NCBI GenBank assembly: GCA_039519185.1
Contig: CM076851.1
Location: 52,248,751 to 52,312,750 of the forward strand
Source of the DNA: Astragalus membranaceus
Taxonomy: Eukaryota; Streptophyta; Magnoliopsida; Fabales; Fabaceae
Length of the DNA: 64,000 bases
Reading direction: 5' to 3'
Shown: one piece after another, positions 1 to 10,217 of the stretch
Position numbering within the stretch: position 1 is the stretch's first letter
Layout: every line of letters starts with the position of its first letter
Translations under genes and position numbers: made by a program
The notes under the pieces: model-generated
What the model was told of the DNA's origin: nothing
What the model saw: only the letters and a program-made list of their open reading frames with translations
The model's database searches: none

Positions 1-81
1 TTTGTAATTGAATTTGATTCTTTTTGCTGCGGTCGGTCGCGACCAAAAAAATTTTTATGGGTCACTTGATGGTCCTTCGCA

Positions 82-338
82 TAGGCCGCTCGGCGGTTTT
101 TGTTTGGGCCAATCGGTAACACTCTTTCAGGCCGCTCGGCGGCTCTCATTTGGGCCATTCGATGACGCTCTTTTAGGCCGCTCGGCGGCTCTCGTTTGGG
201 CCATTCGATGGCACTTTTTTTAGGCCGCTCGGCGGCTCTCGTTTGGGCCATTCGATGGCACTTTTTTTAGGCCGCTCGGCGGCTCTCGTTTGGGCCATTC
301 GATGGCACTCTTTTAGGCCGCTCGGCGGCTCTTCGCAT
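82..338. repeat. 47-bp tandem repeat, about 5.5 copies
   Basis: Units begin at 82, 129, 175, 222, 269 and 315, a period of 46-47 bp. Each starts with AGGCCGCTCGGCGG and contains a TTTGGGCCATTCGATGGC-type core. The array lies 3' (minus-strand sense) of a gypsy gag-protease unit, where many plant LTR elements carry internal tandem repeats before the 3' LTR. The first 80 bases look related but more decayed. Confidence 0.9.
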
Positions 339-479
339 GGTGAGCGACCGTGCATACAATTTGCTTGAAAATAAAGTACACAAGTCGAATTTTAAGGTCG
401 GTCCTCGGTAAAAAACCCCTGTGGGGAAAAAGAGCGACCGCCTGTTCTTTATTGATCAATTGGTTTTTACAAAATACTC

Positions 480-1178
480 TCAACTTGTCAGCATTCCATG
501 TTCTGGGGGTGGTCGCCCCTTCAGTTTATTCTTTAGCTCGCGGGCTAAACCGTCGTCGTCGCCCTCAGGGTCGCTATCTGGGTCGTCTCGAGCATCCAGG
601 TCGGCCACATTGACCTGATGCCCCTCTCTGAGATTCTGAGGTTTAGCATTTACTGCCTCCATATCACAAATCTCTTGATAGAGGAAATGGCTCCTCATCG
701 CCGCTTCCATGTCGGCCATTACTGTCACAACTTGGTCGCTTTTACTGTAGAATTTCATCTTTAAATGCACAGTTGAGGCTACGGCCTCCAATTTTCCCAG
801 TGTTGGCCGGCCGATGATGCAGTGGTAACACGATTTGATTGGCAGAACTAAGAACGTTGTCCTGACTGTCCTGTATGACGCGCTGCCGTTCGTATCATCT
901 CCAAAAGTAACAAGCAATTCTATCGTCCCCAGGGGGTAGGTGGTCGCCCCATTGAACCCGGTCAATGGGGTTGGCACTGCTTGTGGAATAATTTCGCTCC
1001 TGTCCACGTTTAACTTGTCGATCAGTTCCTCAAATATGATGTCAGCCGAGCTCCCTTGGTCGACCAGTATCCTTCTGACCTCAGTGTTGGCCATTACGGC
1101 TGATACTACCAAAGGGACGTAGTTATTGACTTTGCCATCGAGGCCGGCCGTGGGGTTGAAGTTGAGCCGACCATCATA
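480..1178 (-). pseudogene. Ty3/gypsy retropepsin (protease) region
   Basis: This minus-strand reading frame follows gag but in another frame. It carries the retroviral-type aspartic protease signature as VDQGSSADIIF, with DQG in place of the usual DTG, a variant I recall from plant gypsy polyproteins. A second conserved block, FLVLPIKSCYHCIIGRPTL, holds the IIGRP motif typical of these proteases. Upstream in the same frame, at about 1112-1178, LNFNPTAGLDGKVNNY is recognisable polyprotein sequence that the gag frame misses, so a one-base indel near 1180 separates gag from protease. The frame stops at 480 with an acidic tail. No reverse transcriptase, RNase H or integrase follows within the window, so the copy is a gag-pro-only derivative or is internally deleted. 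Confidence 0.8.
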
Positions 1179-3136
1179 AGTTCATTCCACTTCCTCTTCA
1201 TTGCCTTCTTGGACTCTCTGATATCCAACGGATTACCTCCATGGATGACCATGGCTACATTGCGGCCCTTCGATTGTCTGGGGTCGCGATCTTCCTCAGA
1301 ATTGTTACGCGCTTGCTCGACCGTTGAGTTGACGATCGCTTTGCCTCTGTCATTGGCGGGTTGGCCAACGGCTCTTCCTTCAGGGCGATCCTTACCTTCG
1401 TCTCTGACATATTGCCTCAACTTGCCTTTCTGAATGAGATCTTCTATGTCATCTTTTAGGGCCATACAGTCATTGGTATCATGCCCCTTACTCTTGTGGT
1501 ATCGGCAGTATTTCTTGGTAGGCCGACCTCCTTTCTTCAACACTAGAGGATCAGGTCGCCTCACGCCAGCGAACTCGTTGTTTTGGCACTCTGTGAAGAT
1601 CTGCGCGATCGGAGTGTTCAAATTTGTACGATGCTCGTACTTCTTGGACCGATACTCGGGCTTACTCTCACGATAGTTTTCTTGCCCTTTGGGTGGCCTG
1701 CTATTCTCTTCTTTGGGACGCGCGCGGGCGCCCTTGTCAGCGGCCAATTGCTCTTCATAGCCCATATGGTCGTTGGCCCTTCTAAGGAACAGGCCGAGGT
1801 CGTAGTAGCGGTTCAATGAGAACTCTTCAGCAAATCTGTGGTTCTTTCTTATACCACGTTTGAGATACTTCAGCTTGTCCGTATCTGATAGGTTGCGGAC
1901 TGTATCAGCCTCTGTCATGAACCGATCGATAAACTCCCTCAATGGTTCATTCTCTCCTTGGACGACCGAGTCCAAGTGCTCTTCATAACGATACTGACAA
2001 CGGTTGGCTGTGTAGTTGGCCAAGAACATTGCCACAAGACCTTCCCAAGAAGAGACAGAGTTGGGACGCAGGGATTCCCACCATTCTAACGCCCGACCTT
2101 CGAGCGACTGAGGAAAAAGTCTGCACTTCATCGTCCGTCCTAGCTCTCTATAGCTACAGTAATTGTTGAAGTACATGAGGTGTTTATCTGGATCCCCACG
2201 GCCCTTAAACTTGTTCAGGTTCGGGGGCTTCCTCAGGTCCCTTGGGATGCGATAACGTCTGATTTCGCTGGTGAAGAGCCCTTGCCCGGTCGGGATGAGA
2301 TTCTGCCCGTAGGGCGGCATGGCCGCATAGGTTTGGTCGACGGGCAAACCGTAAAGACCGACCGGCTGACCAAGGAGTCTGTCAGCAATTGGAGGGGGTC
2401 CATGGTATTGTGGAGCATGTGGCGACGACCGTCTTCTAGGCCGCTCTGAATAGTTCCTTCTCGGTCGGCTGATGGCACGGGAGACATCTCTAATCTCCCC
2501 GTTACGGTAGTCGTCAAACTCCTCATACGAGTCCCACGACCTGCTTCTTGATCGGCGGGATCCTGAGGACTCGTTGGACGAGTATCTTGTTGGCGACCCT
2601 TCTGACTCTGGTCGGTAGCTTGAGTCAGCATAGTCGTAATCTTCCTCGGGGGAGCGACGGTGGCGACTTCTTCGATGAGGGGCCGACCTGTGAACGATCG
2701 CCCTTCTAGAAGGATTGCATCGGGATACGCCTCGACGAGGAGGAGCTTCTCTTCGTGGTGGTGAACGATGGGGCCGAGATGGTTGGCCTCGGTGACCGCT
2801 GTCCGCACGCGGGCGGATCGAGATCGAGCCTCTCTCATAGCGTCCGATCAGTTCGTCTCGATCAGCAATCACTTGATTCTTTTGCTCCAGAATTTGTATG
2901 AGCGCTTGGGTCACATGCTCTGGCAATGCTTCTGGTATTCCGGCTTCAGCCAGCTCGGCCGGTAGTTGCGGGGCTGGCTGGGTTACTGGCCCGCGGCCGC
3001 CCTGCACTAAGGGTTCTTGGCGAGGCTCATCTTGCGATTCATGAACTGTAACAGGCATGCCCTCTGGGGCCCGTTGAGGTCGGTTCTGCCCAGAGGTGTT
3101 GAGCCTGGAAGAAGTGCGTTTCTGGCGTGGCGGCAT
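1106..3136 (-). CDS. Ty3/gypsy retrotransposon Gag
   Basis: This is the structural protein of an LTR retrotransposon, packaging element RNA into cytoplasmic particles. I start it at the MPPRQKRTSS methionine (3134-3136), because the open frame above it runs into the primer-binding site and LTR. The first 280 or so residues are basic and Arg/Ser/Pro-rich. A retrotransposon gag domain then follows, with CRLFPQSLEGRALEWWESL and FLANYTANRCQYRYEEHLD as its clearest blocks. A CRYHKSKGHDTNDC knuckle variant (C-x2-H, GH, C) follows near the C terminus. The frame is open to about 1180, where a frameshift disconnects it from the protease; the last 20 or so residues are probably out-of-frame translation. 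It lacks internal stops, so the copy is fairly young. Confidence 0.88.
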   Translation of the reverse strand: MPPRQKRTSSRLNTSGQNRPQRAPEGMPVTVHESQDEPRQEPLVQGGRGPVTQPAPQLPAELAEAGIPEALPEHVTQALIQILEQKNQVIADRDELIGRYERGSISIRPRADSGHRGQPSRPHRSPPRREAPPRRGVSRCNPSRRAIVHRSAPHRRSRHRRSPEEDYDYADSSYRPESEGSPTRYSSNESSGSRRSRSRSWDSYEEFDDYRNGEIRDVSRAISRPRRNYSERPRRRSSPHAPQYHGPPPIADRLLGQPVGLYGLPVDQTYAAMPPYGQNLIPTGQGLFTSEIRRYRIPRDLRKPPNLNKFKGRGDPDKHLMYFNNYCSYRELGRTMKCRLFPQSLEGRALEWWESLRPNSVSSWEGLVAMFLANYTANRCQYRYEEHLDSVVQGENEPLREFIDRFMTEADTVRNLSDTDKLKYLKRGIRKNHRFAEEFSLNRYYDLGLFLRRANDHMGYEEQLAADKGARARPKEENSRPPKGQENYRESKPEYRSKKYEHRTNLNTPIAQIFTECQNNEFAGVRRPDPLVLKKGGRPTKKYCRYHKSKGHDTNDCMALKDDIEDLIQKGKLRQYVRDEGKDRPEGRAVGQPANDRGKAIVNSTVEQARNNSEEDRDPRQSKGRNVAMVIHGGNPLDIRESKKAMKRKWNELMMVGSTSTPRPASMAKSITTSLW

Positions 3137-3161
3137 GGTTTGATGTGGAATAGCGCTCGGG

Positions 3162-3182
3162 CCTCCCACTGTGGTCGCCAAT
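3162..3182 (-). other. Primer-binding site of gypsy element 1
   Basis: Read on the minus strand the sequence is TTGGCGACCACAGTGGGAGG. It sits directly after the putative LTR end and about 25 bases before the gag start. The same TTGGCGACCACAGTGGGAG occurs in the leader of the second gypsy element near 36762, which supports the assignment. The priming tRNA was not determined. Confidence 0.7.
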
Positions 3183-3520
3183 TGATCGTACCTGATCAAT
3201 ACGATGGGTTGCTGCTGTTTGATGATGTTGCTCGGTCGTTGGGATGAAGGACCGAGTTGTAGGTCGCACGCGGGTGGTACCTGCAAAGGCACTCCAACGC
3301 TCAAGTCAGAGGTGCTTCAACGGGCAGGGTCACAAGGTGAGTAAAACGTACCTGAAGCCACATGCTGGTGTGGTATATATAATGTTGGCTGCGAGGCGTT
3401 CTAACCGTTGCGCTTTTTGCGGGGCCGGCCGCATCTTGCGGAGCAAGTCAGGTATTGGGCCGCGATGGGCCTGTTGGACGAATTGGCCTTCGAGCCCACT
3501 CCAGAACACCTAACTTTCAA
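3183..3520 (-). repeat. 5' LTR of gypsy element 1 (upstream limit unclear)
   Basis: Minus-strand order is a TATATATA box at 3374-3381, then a GACTTGAGCGTTGGAGTG block near 3300, then GCAGGTACCACCC, and a CA end at 3183. The same ordered blocks recur in the plus-strand LTR near 36610-36650. The 5' (higher-coordinate) LTR boundary was not found, so 3520 is approximate. Confidence 0.6.
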
Positions 3521-4110
3521 AAAAACAGTATAAAAGCGCATTTTATCGATAAACAACAACAACAAACAACTACTGGAATAAGATAGAAGCAAACAAAGTT
3601 AGAAACGAAGGGTTTACCTCGCGATTCTGACATTTTCGAGCAGCTTCGCGTTTCCTTCTTCCTCTTCGAGTCTTCGCGTTTCCTTCAACTTCTGTAAACC
3701 ACGATTTCCGCGTTTCCTTCTTCCTCTTCAATGAACATGCTTCGATTTTACAGAGAAATCGTTTTCAGTGAAGGATTTGAGACACAGAGATTTAGGGTTT
3801 TTTCAGAGAGGGCTTGGTGCTTGGTTGCAACGAAGACTGAAACTTAGAAAATTTTCTAAGTGTTTGTAGTACATACCCAACCCTAATTGCCACCTAATAT
3901 CCAACGTGTAAAACCCCTAATTGCCACATAAGTAAATAAAATCCACGTGTAACAGCCACGTCACATTTCCGTTTCCTAATCAGCTGGTATTAACGACAGG
4001 GACTCTTAATGGAAACGGAGAAAAAAAGTAGGGACCAAAAAGACTATTTCGTTAATGTAGGGACTAAAGTTAACATGACCCTATTTTGTAGGGACTAAAA
4101 ACATATTTTA
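3521..4110. other. Non-coding stretch ending in a dispersed repeat
   Basis: No supportable gene. The part from about 3600 to 3850 repeats CGCGTTTCCTTC and CTTCTTCCTCTTC runs. From about 3985 to 4110 the text has the look of a transposon end, with GTAGGGACCAAAAAG, GTAGGGACTAAAGTTAAC and TAGGGACTAAAAACATA. No matching opposite end was found, so the class is left open. Confidence 0.4.
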
Positions 4111-4129
4111 CCCTATTATTAAATATGTT

Positions 4130-4932
4130 TGTATCATATTATATGCAAAATAAATTTGGATTTTCAGCAACTTCAGTTTGATCTCACTAAAGACTTAAGT
4201 TGGACCAGTTGGAAATAGGCGCGACATGAGATCACATTGCATGAAATTTCCACGCCACTCATTCATATTGATCTATGTCATCGAGTATGTTAATATGATG
4301 ATCATCGAGGTACAGTCACAAAAGACGTTAGTGACGACAGCCGCATTGGACTCATTATTGATATATGAGGTGGACCAGATTGTATAGGGAAATCTAAAGA
4401 TAAATAGCATTCGGATGCCGGCCTAAAGAATTATGTTATAATTAATATGATATATTTCCCAAGTGGGAGATTGTTGGGATATTTTATTCCAATATCATAA
4501 ATAATGGGTAAATATTCTTTTATTAATTATATTAGCTATTTATCAATTAGCAGCCTTGATTGATATGTGATCAAAATAAGTAAAAGACTATATTGGATTT
4601 CTAAATATATAATTAATTAATTATTATTGATATGGACCCAATATGAGTGGATGTTGGTGATAGCCCATTAGAGGAATAATGGGAACCCTAATAGACTGTC
4701 ACACTATAAGTAGGCTATGGTCCCCAATATACCGGACTAACCGCAATAGACATGTTTACTCTCTTCTCCCCATCTGAAGAGAATATAAGGCATTAAGAGT
4801 CCCGGTTGAGGAAAAACCATAAAGCCGACGAGTAGTTGTTGCTCGTTTTCACTGACTTTTTTCTTGTAAGGATCTGTTCTCCGCTTCTTTGCTATGGATC
4901 CAGGTATTTATCTAATCTTTGATATATCAACA
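4130..4932 (+). mobile_element. 3' end of a Ty1/copia element with LTR
   Basis: A polypurine tract, AAGTGGGAGA (4461-4470), directly precedes TGTTGGGATATTTTATTCC at 4472. The LTR runs from 4472 to 4932 and closes with ATATATCAACA, giving matched TGTTG/CAACA ends and a length of 461 bp. The bases before the tract look like a copia 3' untranslated region. No pol coding sequence is left upstream, so this is a truncated copy. The 5-bp duplication could not be checked. Confidence 0.8.
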
Positions 4933-5957
4933 TGTCGTAGATCCTAAGGTTATCAAGGTCATGACGTTGTTCTTGATTATATAGAAGCATGCTTGTATGT
5001 CTTTGTTTTCCGCTATAGTATATTCATGATTATAAGCATGTCTTGTAGATAGATTAATTCCTACACTATCATATATACAAATCAATAAATCATAAAACAT
5101 ATAGAGCTGCAAAGAATAATGGAGCACAAATCCACTAAAAGTCGTGTATATTGACAAAGAACACTGCATCCATGGTAAAATAAGAAGGAAAAAAGAATAA
5201 ATAGAGTAAAAGTCATAAAACAAATAGAAAAAGTGCAAAAACTGTGAAAAAGCGGTACAACAGAGACGGAGCATGGGGAGAAGAGCCTACGTGGGGATTT
5301 GAAAACATTCATTGTCACCCTCATAAACCATAGGAGGATGCGAGAGAGACAACATCGACCTAGGTGTCACCAGAGACGAAGTGAGCTCGAAAGAGCTCGA
5401 TAACAACACGCGAGAATGAGAGAAACAACGATGAGGATGATGAAATGTGACAACGAGAACGATGAGCATGGACTTAATAAAGAGAACGGGGGAGACGGAA
5501 AGAACGAGGGCTAGGGTTTCAATGTTGAGGGAAAAAGAGTGAGAGAATGGACTTAATAAAAGATGGATTGGCTTTAATATCTATGTAAAGACTATACCAT
5601 GCCGGTTGTCAATATACAACTGACATGGAAGTGTCATCGTTTTTAGTTTTCTGAAGGCATGGATGCCGGTTATTATTAAATTAGCTGGTGTGGGATTGTC
5701 ATCGTTTATACGTTTAAAAATTTGTTTGCCATCCACATCGGGTATTAGTGAATAATCGACGTAGAAATAAGAGCGCTTCAAATGTTTTAAATATGTAATG
5801 TATCCACATCGAGCATTTACTAACATTTGGTGTTGTATTTGATGTTGGTAATGCGCTGAAACAAGATATTACATTTTATTTACAAAATTGGCACCGCGTT
5901 TGTCTTTCATAAAGTCGGTGTTAAATTTCAAAACGTTAACTATTTCATGTACTAGTG
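4933..5957. other. Non-coding, decayed transposon-like DNA
   Basis: No gene is supportable; the open frames here have no recognisable domain. Between about 5590 and 5830 there are repeated ATGCCGGTT and GTGTCATCGTTT words that could be decayed CACTA subterminal repeats. TACTAGTG at 5950-5957 could be the matching CACTA end. No 5' partner was found, so no element is claimed. Confidence 0.35.
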
Positions 5958-5959
5958 TT

Positions 5960-6634
5960 TGTACAAGATTTTTTCTTAACCTTGGGAAGAAAGATTGAAG
6001 AAGATTCTTGTTAAGGTTATTACCTCATCTCAAAATTCTTTTTTACCAAATTTTCAGTGTTCTTATTGGTGTCTTGGTTGTTAATGAGATACTAGATTTG
6101 GCGGAAAGGAGGAAGGATGTGTGTATTATAATAAAACTTGATTTTAAGAGAACCTATGATACGGTAAGTTGGGGATTTCTCAGTTACATGATCCAAAGGT
6201 TGGGCTTTAATGGTGTATGGAGGAGGAAGGTTGAGGATTAATGTACATGCTCAACATCAATTTCAGTCCCCGTTAATGGGAATCCAAGAGAGGAATTTAA
6301 AGTTGAAAAAGATCACGGACAGGGATATCTGTAATTAGGTCCCTTCCTGTTTTTAATAGTGTCTGAAGGTTTGACAAGATTATGATATCTCATTTTCGAT
6401 TCCACAATTTGTTGATGGCACTGTTTTATTATGTGAGAGTTGAAAGGAAAACTTGTGGGGACGAAAACAATTCTAAGAAGTTTTGAACTAGTATCTGGAA
6501 TGAAAGTGAACTATGCTAAAAGTAATTTGTTTGGGCTTAATGTAGAAGACTCTTATATTAATTCAACTTCTTTCTTTTTGTCCTGCTATCGAGGGTCTCT
6601 TCCTTTTAAATTCTCGAGACTTTTGGTTGGTGCT
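5960..6634 (+). pseudogene. LINE reverse transcriptase, first half
   Basis: This is a degenerate plant L1-like reverse transcriptase read across several frames. Recognisable blocks are VVNEILDLAERRKD, then IIKLDFKRTYDTVSWGFL (normally the F-x-KAYD-V-W motif), MIQRLGFNGVWRR, then VPVNGNPREEFKVE and GPFLFLIVSEGLTRL. The catalytic FADD position reads FVDG at about 6405, so two residues of the active site are changed. The last block, LRSFELVSGMKVNYAKS, runs into a GSLPFKF..LLVGA tail at about 6634. There the sequence switches to an inserted foldback element. The downstream continuation, NPRRSSIWLSIIDSMKQRLS, appears at about 27888. With stops and frame changes throughout, it is long dead. Confidence 0.85.
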
Positions 6635-7184
6635 TGAGCCTAATGTTTTTGAACTTTGAATCTTGGTGAGTAAATGGCACTAAAAATAATTGGAGAAAAA
6701 TAAATAAAAGTAAATGAAAAAAGGATATAAAGAGAAGTAAAAAGTTCTTTTTGCTGAGTGTTGTTCTTTTTGGATTGTGCTCTCTAGAACTTAACTTGAA
6801 ATCTTTTTAAACCGAATAAATCTACTGGCATATCTGAAAATGATCGAAGCATTTTAGGTATTTTTCAATATCTCCATTTTGTTTTAGAGATTGTAATGCA
6901 ATAGTGTATAGTATCAATTAGAAAGTATAATTGCATGAAAATAGGGTTTTATTTTTATAAAGTAGAAAAGGATCAAAATGGGCAACTATAGGTAGCATGT
7001 AAACAAGAGCTGAGGCCTGAAAAGTACCTAAAGTGCCTTGATCATTTTCAGATATGTCATCAAATTTATCAAGTCTCAAAAAGGTGTCGAGCCAAGTTCT
7101 AGAGAGCATCAATCAAAAAGGAACAACACTTACCGAGAAGAAGGAGGAGGAAAGAAATTTTTACTTCTCTTTCTATCCCTTTTT
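6634..7184. repeat. Foldback element A: left arm, loop and most of right arm
   Basis: Bases 6717-6870 and 7030-7184 are inverted copies; shared words include AGTGTTGTTC, GCTCTCTAGAACTT and GCATATCTGAAAATGATC. The outer part of the left arm (6634-6720, starting TTGAGCCTAATGTTT) has its partner not here but at 22810-22894, beyond a copia element inserted in the right arm. The rejoined element would be about 640 bp with arms of about 235 bp and a loop of about 160 bp. It sits inside the LINE. Confidence 0.85.
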
Positions 7185-7403
7185 TGTTCTGAATATTATT
7201 ATTATATAGTGGATGTTCATCCTTCTTCCCATCTTCCCTTTATATCCCTTTTTTGTTATGAATATTATTATTATATAGTGGATGTTCACTCTTATGTATA
7301 GTGATGTACTTAAAAAGAGAAATACAAAGACTCTCATCTTGTCTCCTTCTCTCATTCTTTAATTTGCTTTTCTTCTTGCTAAATCTTTGATTATTTCACA
7401 ACA
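7185..7403 (+). repeat. Copia 5' LTR with an internal 69-bp duplication
   Basis: Ends are TGTTCTGAAT and TTTCACAACA. The first 69 bases are repeated with changes from 7254 (TGTTATGAAT), so there are two candidate starts; both are preceded by TTTTT. The sequence after 7403, CGTTATCAACACGAATC, fits the copia primer-binding position (compare TTATCAGCACGA in many relatives). Confidence 0.8.
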
Positions 7404-8640
7404 CGTTATCAACACGAATCTCCAAGATCCTAAGGTAAGTTTTGTCTCCGTCCCTTCTTTTATAAACCCAATTATATGTATTGATATGATAAGTCTACAT
7501 TCTATTGGCGTATGCTTTCACATATTAACGTATGCTTAGTTCTTTTCTCTCTTCATGTATATTGGTGGTTAATTGATGAAAAAGTTGGCTTTCATTTTTT
7601 ACTTTTCTTTGTTGGGCTGTCAACAGTGATAGATCTACCATATGAATAGAATCCAAATCAGCACAGTATATGTGAATAGTCAGCATGAAAAATATATATG
7701 AATAGAAAATTAAATCATCTTCAGATAATGGTATATGATTTGGCCAAAATAGAAATATTCTGACTTTATTTTCAAATAACTATATTGATGAATATAGTAT
7801 ATACTATGATTATATATCTATATAATATATGATTTTGGTCTATTTTGTCAAAACTATCCAAGATGAGACAATATTTTGTTCTTCCTCTTTCACTCATTAT
7901 ATATCTATATAATATATTGATCTTTTGCTATCTTTCCTTCTCTCATTCAAGCATCCCTAATGCTCAACCTTTTATGTTATCAACTGTTTTTTTTTTTGTG
8001 TCATAACATTCCTCTTAGCCCACGTTGATATTTTTGCTAATTAGAAATGTAACTTGATTTAACTGATATGAGAGAATGAAAGAACGAGAATAAGAGTTTA
8101 ATTTGGAGATGTCTTTCTTCTCCCATAGTGTTATTTTCTTGCTATACTTTTCAATGAAAAGTTTTTTTACTCGGAGACTTTTCTTATGCTTCTAAAGATT
8201 TTTGGTTAGATTTTATTTATGGTTATTATCAGAATCTATATAATCTTATTTTACTTCTATTTCTGAATCTTTTATGACTACTCTATTTCTTTATGTGGTA
8301 TTAGTGCTTTTATATGCATCGATTGCAGTTGGTTAAATAATTAAACATGACATCCACAATTGTTTATTAACCCCTTAACTTAATTCACAATTGGAAAAGG
8401 GGTAAATGGATTTGGTATTACCTTGGTTATTGAAGGATCCGACCATTACTAGTGTGCAACATTTCCTTATGTACAAGGAAAATGCAAACAAACTTTGATG
8501 CTAGGTGATTTGGATTGGGACTTTTAAAATTACAGCGATTTGTTAATTTTTATAATACGTTCTCTAGTACATTATGCCAGATTTTTATTACTTGACTATA
8601 GCGTTGTTGCGCCTTCCAACTAAAAGTCATTGGAATATCA
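7404..8640 (+). other. Copia leader and decayed 5' gag
   Basis: No open frame survives. By position it is the untranslated leader and the N-terminal half of gag, now AT-rich and full of stops. No other element was recognised in it. Confidence 0.55.
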
Positions 8641-9057
8641 TGAATCTCATCCCACTATTTTGCTTCATTCCCAGACGTGAATGTAACAACACACAAATAA
8701 CAAAATAATAAACTTTTGATTAAGAATCATGAGACTCTTCCCATTAGTACTGCTTTGTTCCCAGAAGTGAATGTAGCAACACACGATCACTGTGAGCAAA
8801 CCTGTGATAGTGGTCTTGATCATAGTTGCAGTGAAAATTACAAGAACACATTTTTTCACCAGAAGTGGAAAAGTGTTGAAAAGAATGAAAAAAGTGGGCA
8901 GAGTAGCAAAAATAATGAAAATATTTGCTATCATTGTGGAGGAAAAGGTCGTTGAGGTCGTACTTGTCATACGCCAAAACATCTTGTTGATCTCTATCAA
9001 CAATCACTTAAAAATAAAGATTGAGACAAATTTATCTTATGAAGATGACGGTAATAT
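8640..9057 (+). pseudogene. Copia Gag C-terminus with zinc knuckle
   Basis: Recognisable Gag text reads KNHETLPISTALFPEVNVA, and later NENICYHCGGKGR, a stop, and GRTCHTPKHLVDLYQQSLK. This is a C-x2-C-x4-(H)-x4-C nucleocapsid knuckle whose expected histidine position reads Arg and which carries a stop. FPEVNVA-like text occurs twice (about 8670 and 8760), a small local duplication. The frame continues past an inserted CACTA element to MDVTHLDVVDFF at 10220. Confidence 0.8.
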
Positions 9058-10217
9058 CACTACAAAAAAAATACATTATAGCGACGGATTTTAGCGACGG
9101 ACATGTAGTTCGTCGCTAAAAACATCAGTAACGACGGATTTAGGCTTAATTAGCGACGAAATAGGGTTTAGACGTTTAGGAGGGGATTAGCGACGGGTTT
9201 AGGAGCCATTAGCGACGGAATATCCAAGGGCGGTAAACTAAAAGAAAAAAAATTTGACTTAGCGATGGATTTCCCTCTCTATGGATCTGTCGCTAATCCA
9301 AGGGCGGGAAATTGAATTTTTTTTGAATTAGCGACAGATTTCCCTCTTTATGGATCCATCGCTAATCTTTGGAGACCGTGCCACTGACCGAAATAGACCA
9401 TTGGGAATTGGGAAGCACTTAGCGAAGGATTTCCCTCTCTATGGTCGTCGCTAATTAAGTCCCTTTTTAAAGGGTTTTACTCGAATCCCCCAACCCCATC
9501 ACTCTCATTTCCATTTCACTTCATTTTTTCTCCCCAACTTTTCTCTCTCCCTCTCTCTATCTGAACCTCTTCAAAACCACACCACCACCACCACCACTAC
9601 GCCACCACCCCAACCCCATCACTCCCATTTCCATTTCACTTCATTTTTTCTCCCAACCCCTTCTCTCTCCCTCTCTCTATCTGAACCTCTTCAACACCAC
9701 GCCACTACCACCACCAACCTAACCCCATCACTCCCATTTTCATTTCACTTCATTTTTTCTCCCCAACTCTTCTCTCTCCCTCTCTCTATCTGAATCTCTT
9801 CAACACCACACCACCACCACCACCACCTAACTCCTCTTATCCTCACTCTTCTCTCTTTTTCTCAAACTGTCCCTCGTGGTCCAAGAAGTGAAATTTTTGT
9901 TCTTTGTTTCTTTGGGTTGTTTTTGGTGTGGATCTACAAGAGAAAGGGGCTCTGGGCGTGGTACAGTTCTGGTGAACAATGAGAGGTGTTGAAGACGCGT
10001 TGATTGTCGGCAGGATGGTAATAGCAACGGATTTAGTGAGGGATTTCCCTCGCTAATGGTTAGCGACGGAATTTAATTTGTCACTAAACATTAGCGTCAA
10101 GGTTTTTAGCGACCGAAACAGTCTGTCGCTAAATCCTTTGCTAATTACTGTTAGCGAGGGAAAAACGGCATTTAGCGGGGGAAAAATCCGTTGCTAATAC
10201 CCTAGTTTTTTGTAGTG
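9058..10217. mobile_element. CACTA (En/Spm) transposon, non-autonomous, 1160 bp
   Basis: The ends are CACTACAAAAAAAA and TTTTTTGTAGTG, flanked by a perfect 3-bp TAT duplication at 9055-9057 and 10218-10220. Both subterminal regions carry many copies of TTAGCGACGGA and its complement, the kind of repeat CACTA transposases bind. There is no transposase gene. Deleting the element restores the copia Gag order DDG..MDVTHLD, confirming the insertion. Confidence 0.95.
9490..9830. repeat. Three tandem copies of a ~110-bp unit inside the CACTA
   Basis: Copies start near 9492, 9610 and 9718. Each reads AACCCCATCACTC, CACTTCATTTTTTCTCC, a CTCTCTCCCTCTCTCTATC run, and a CACCACCACCAC tail. They occupy the centre of the CACTA between its subterminal repeats and encode nothing recognisable. 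Confidence 0.9.

Noticed and set aside
1209..3247. Plus-strand open frames opposite gag
   Set aside because: Shadows of the minus-strand Gag frame without domains or start context.
5560..5957. CACTA element ending TACTAGTG at 5957
   Set aside because: Possible 3' end and subterminal words, but no 5' terminus or duplication, so not called.
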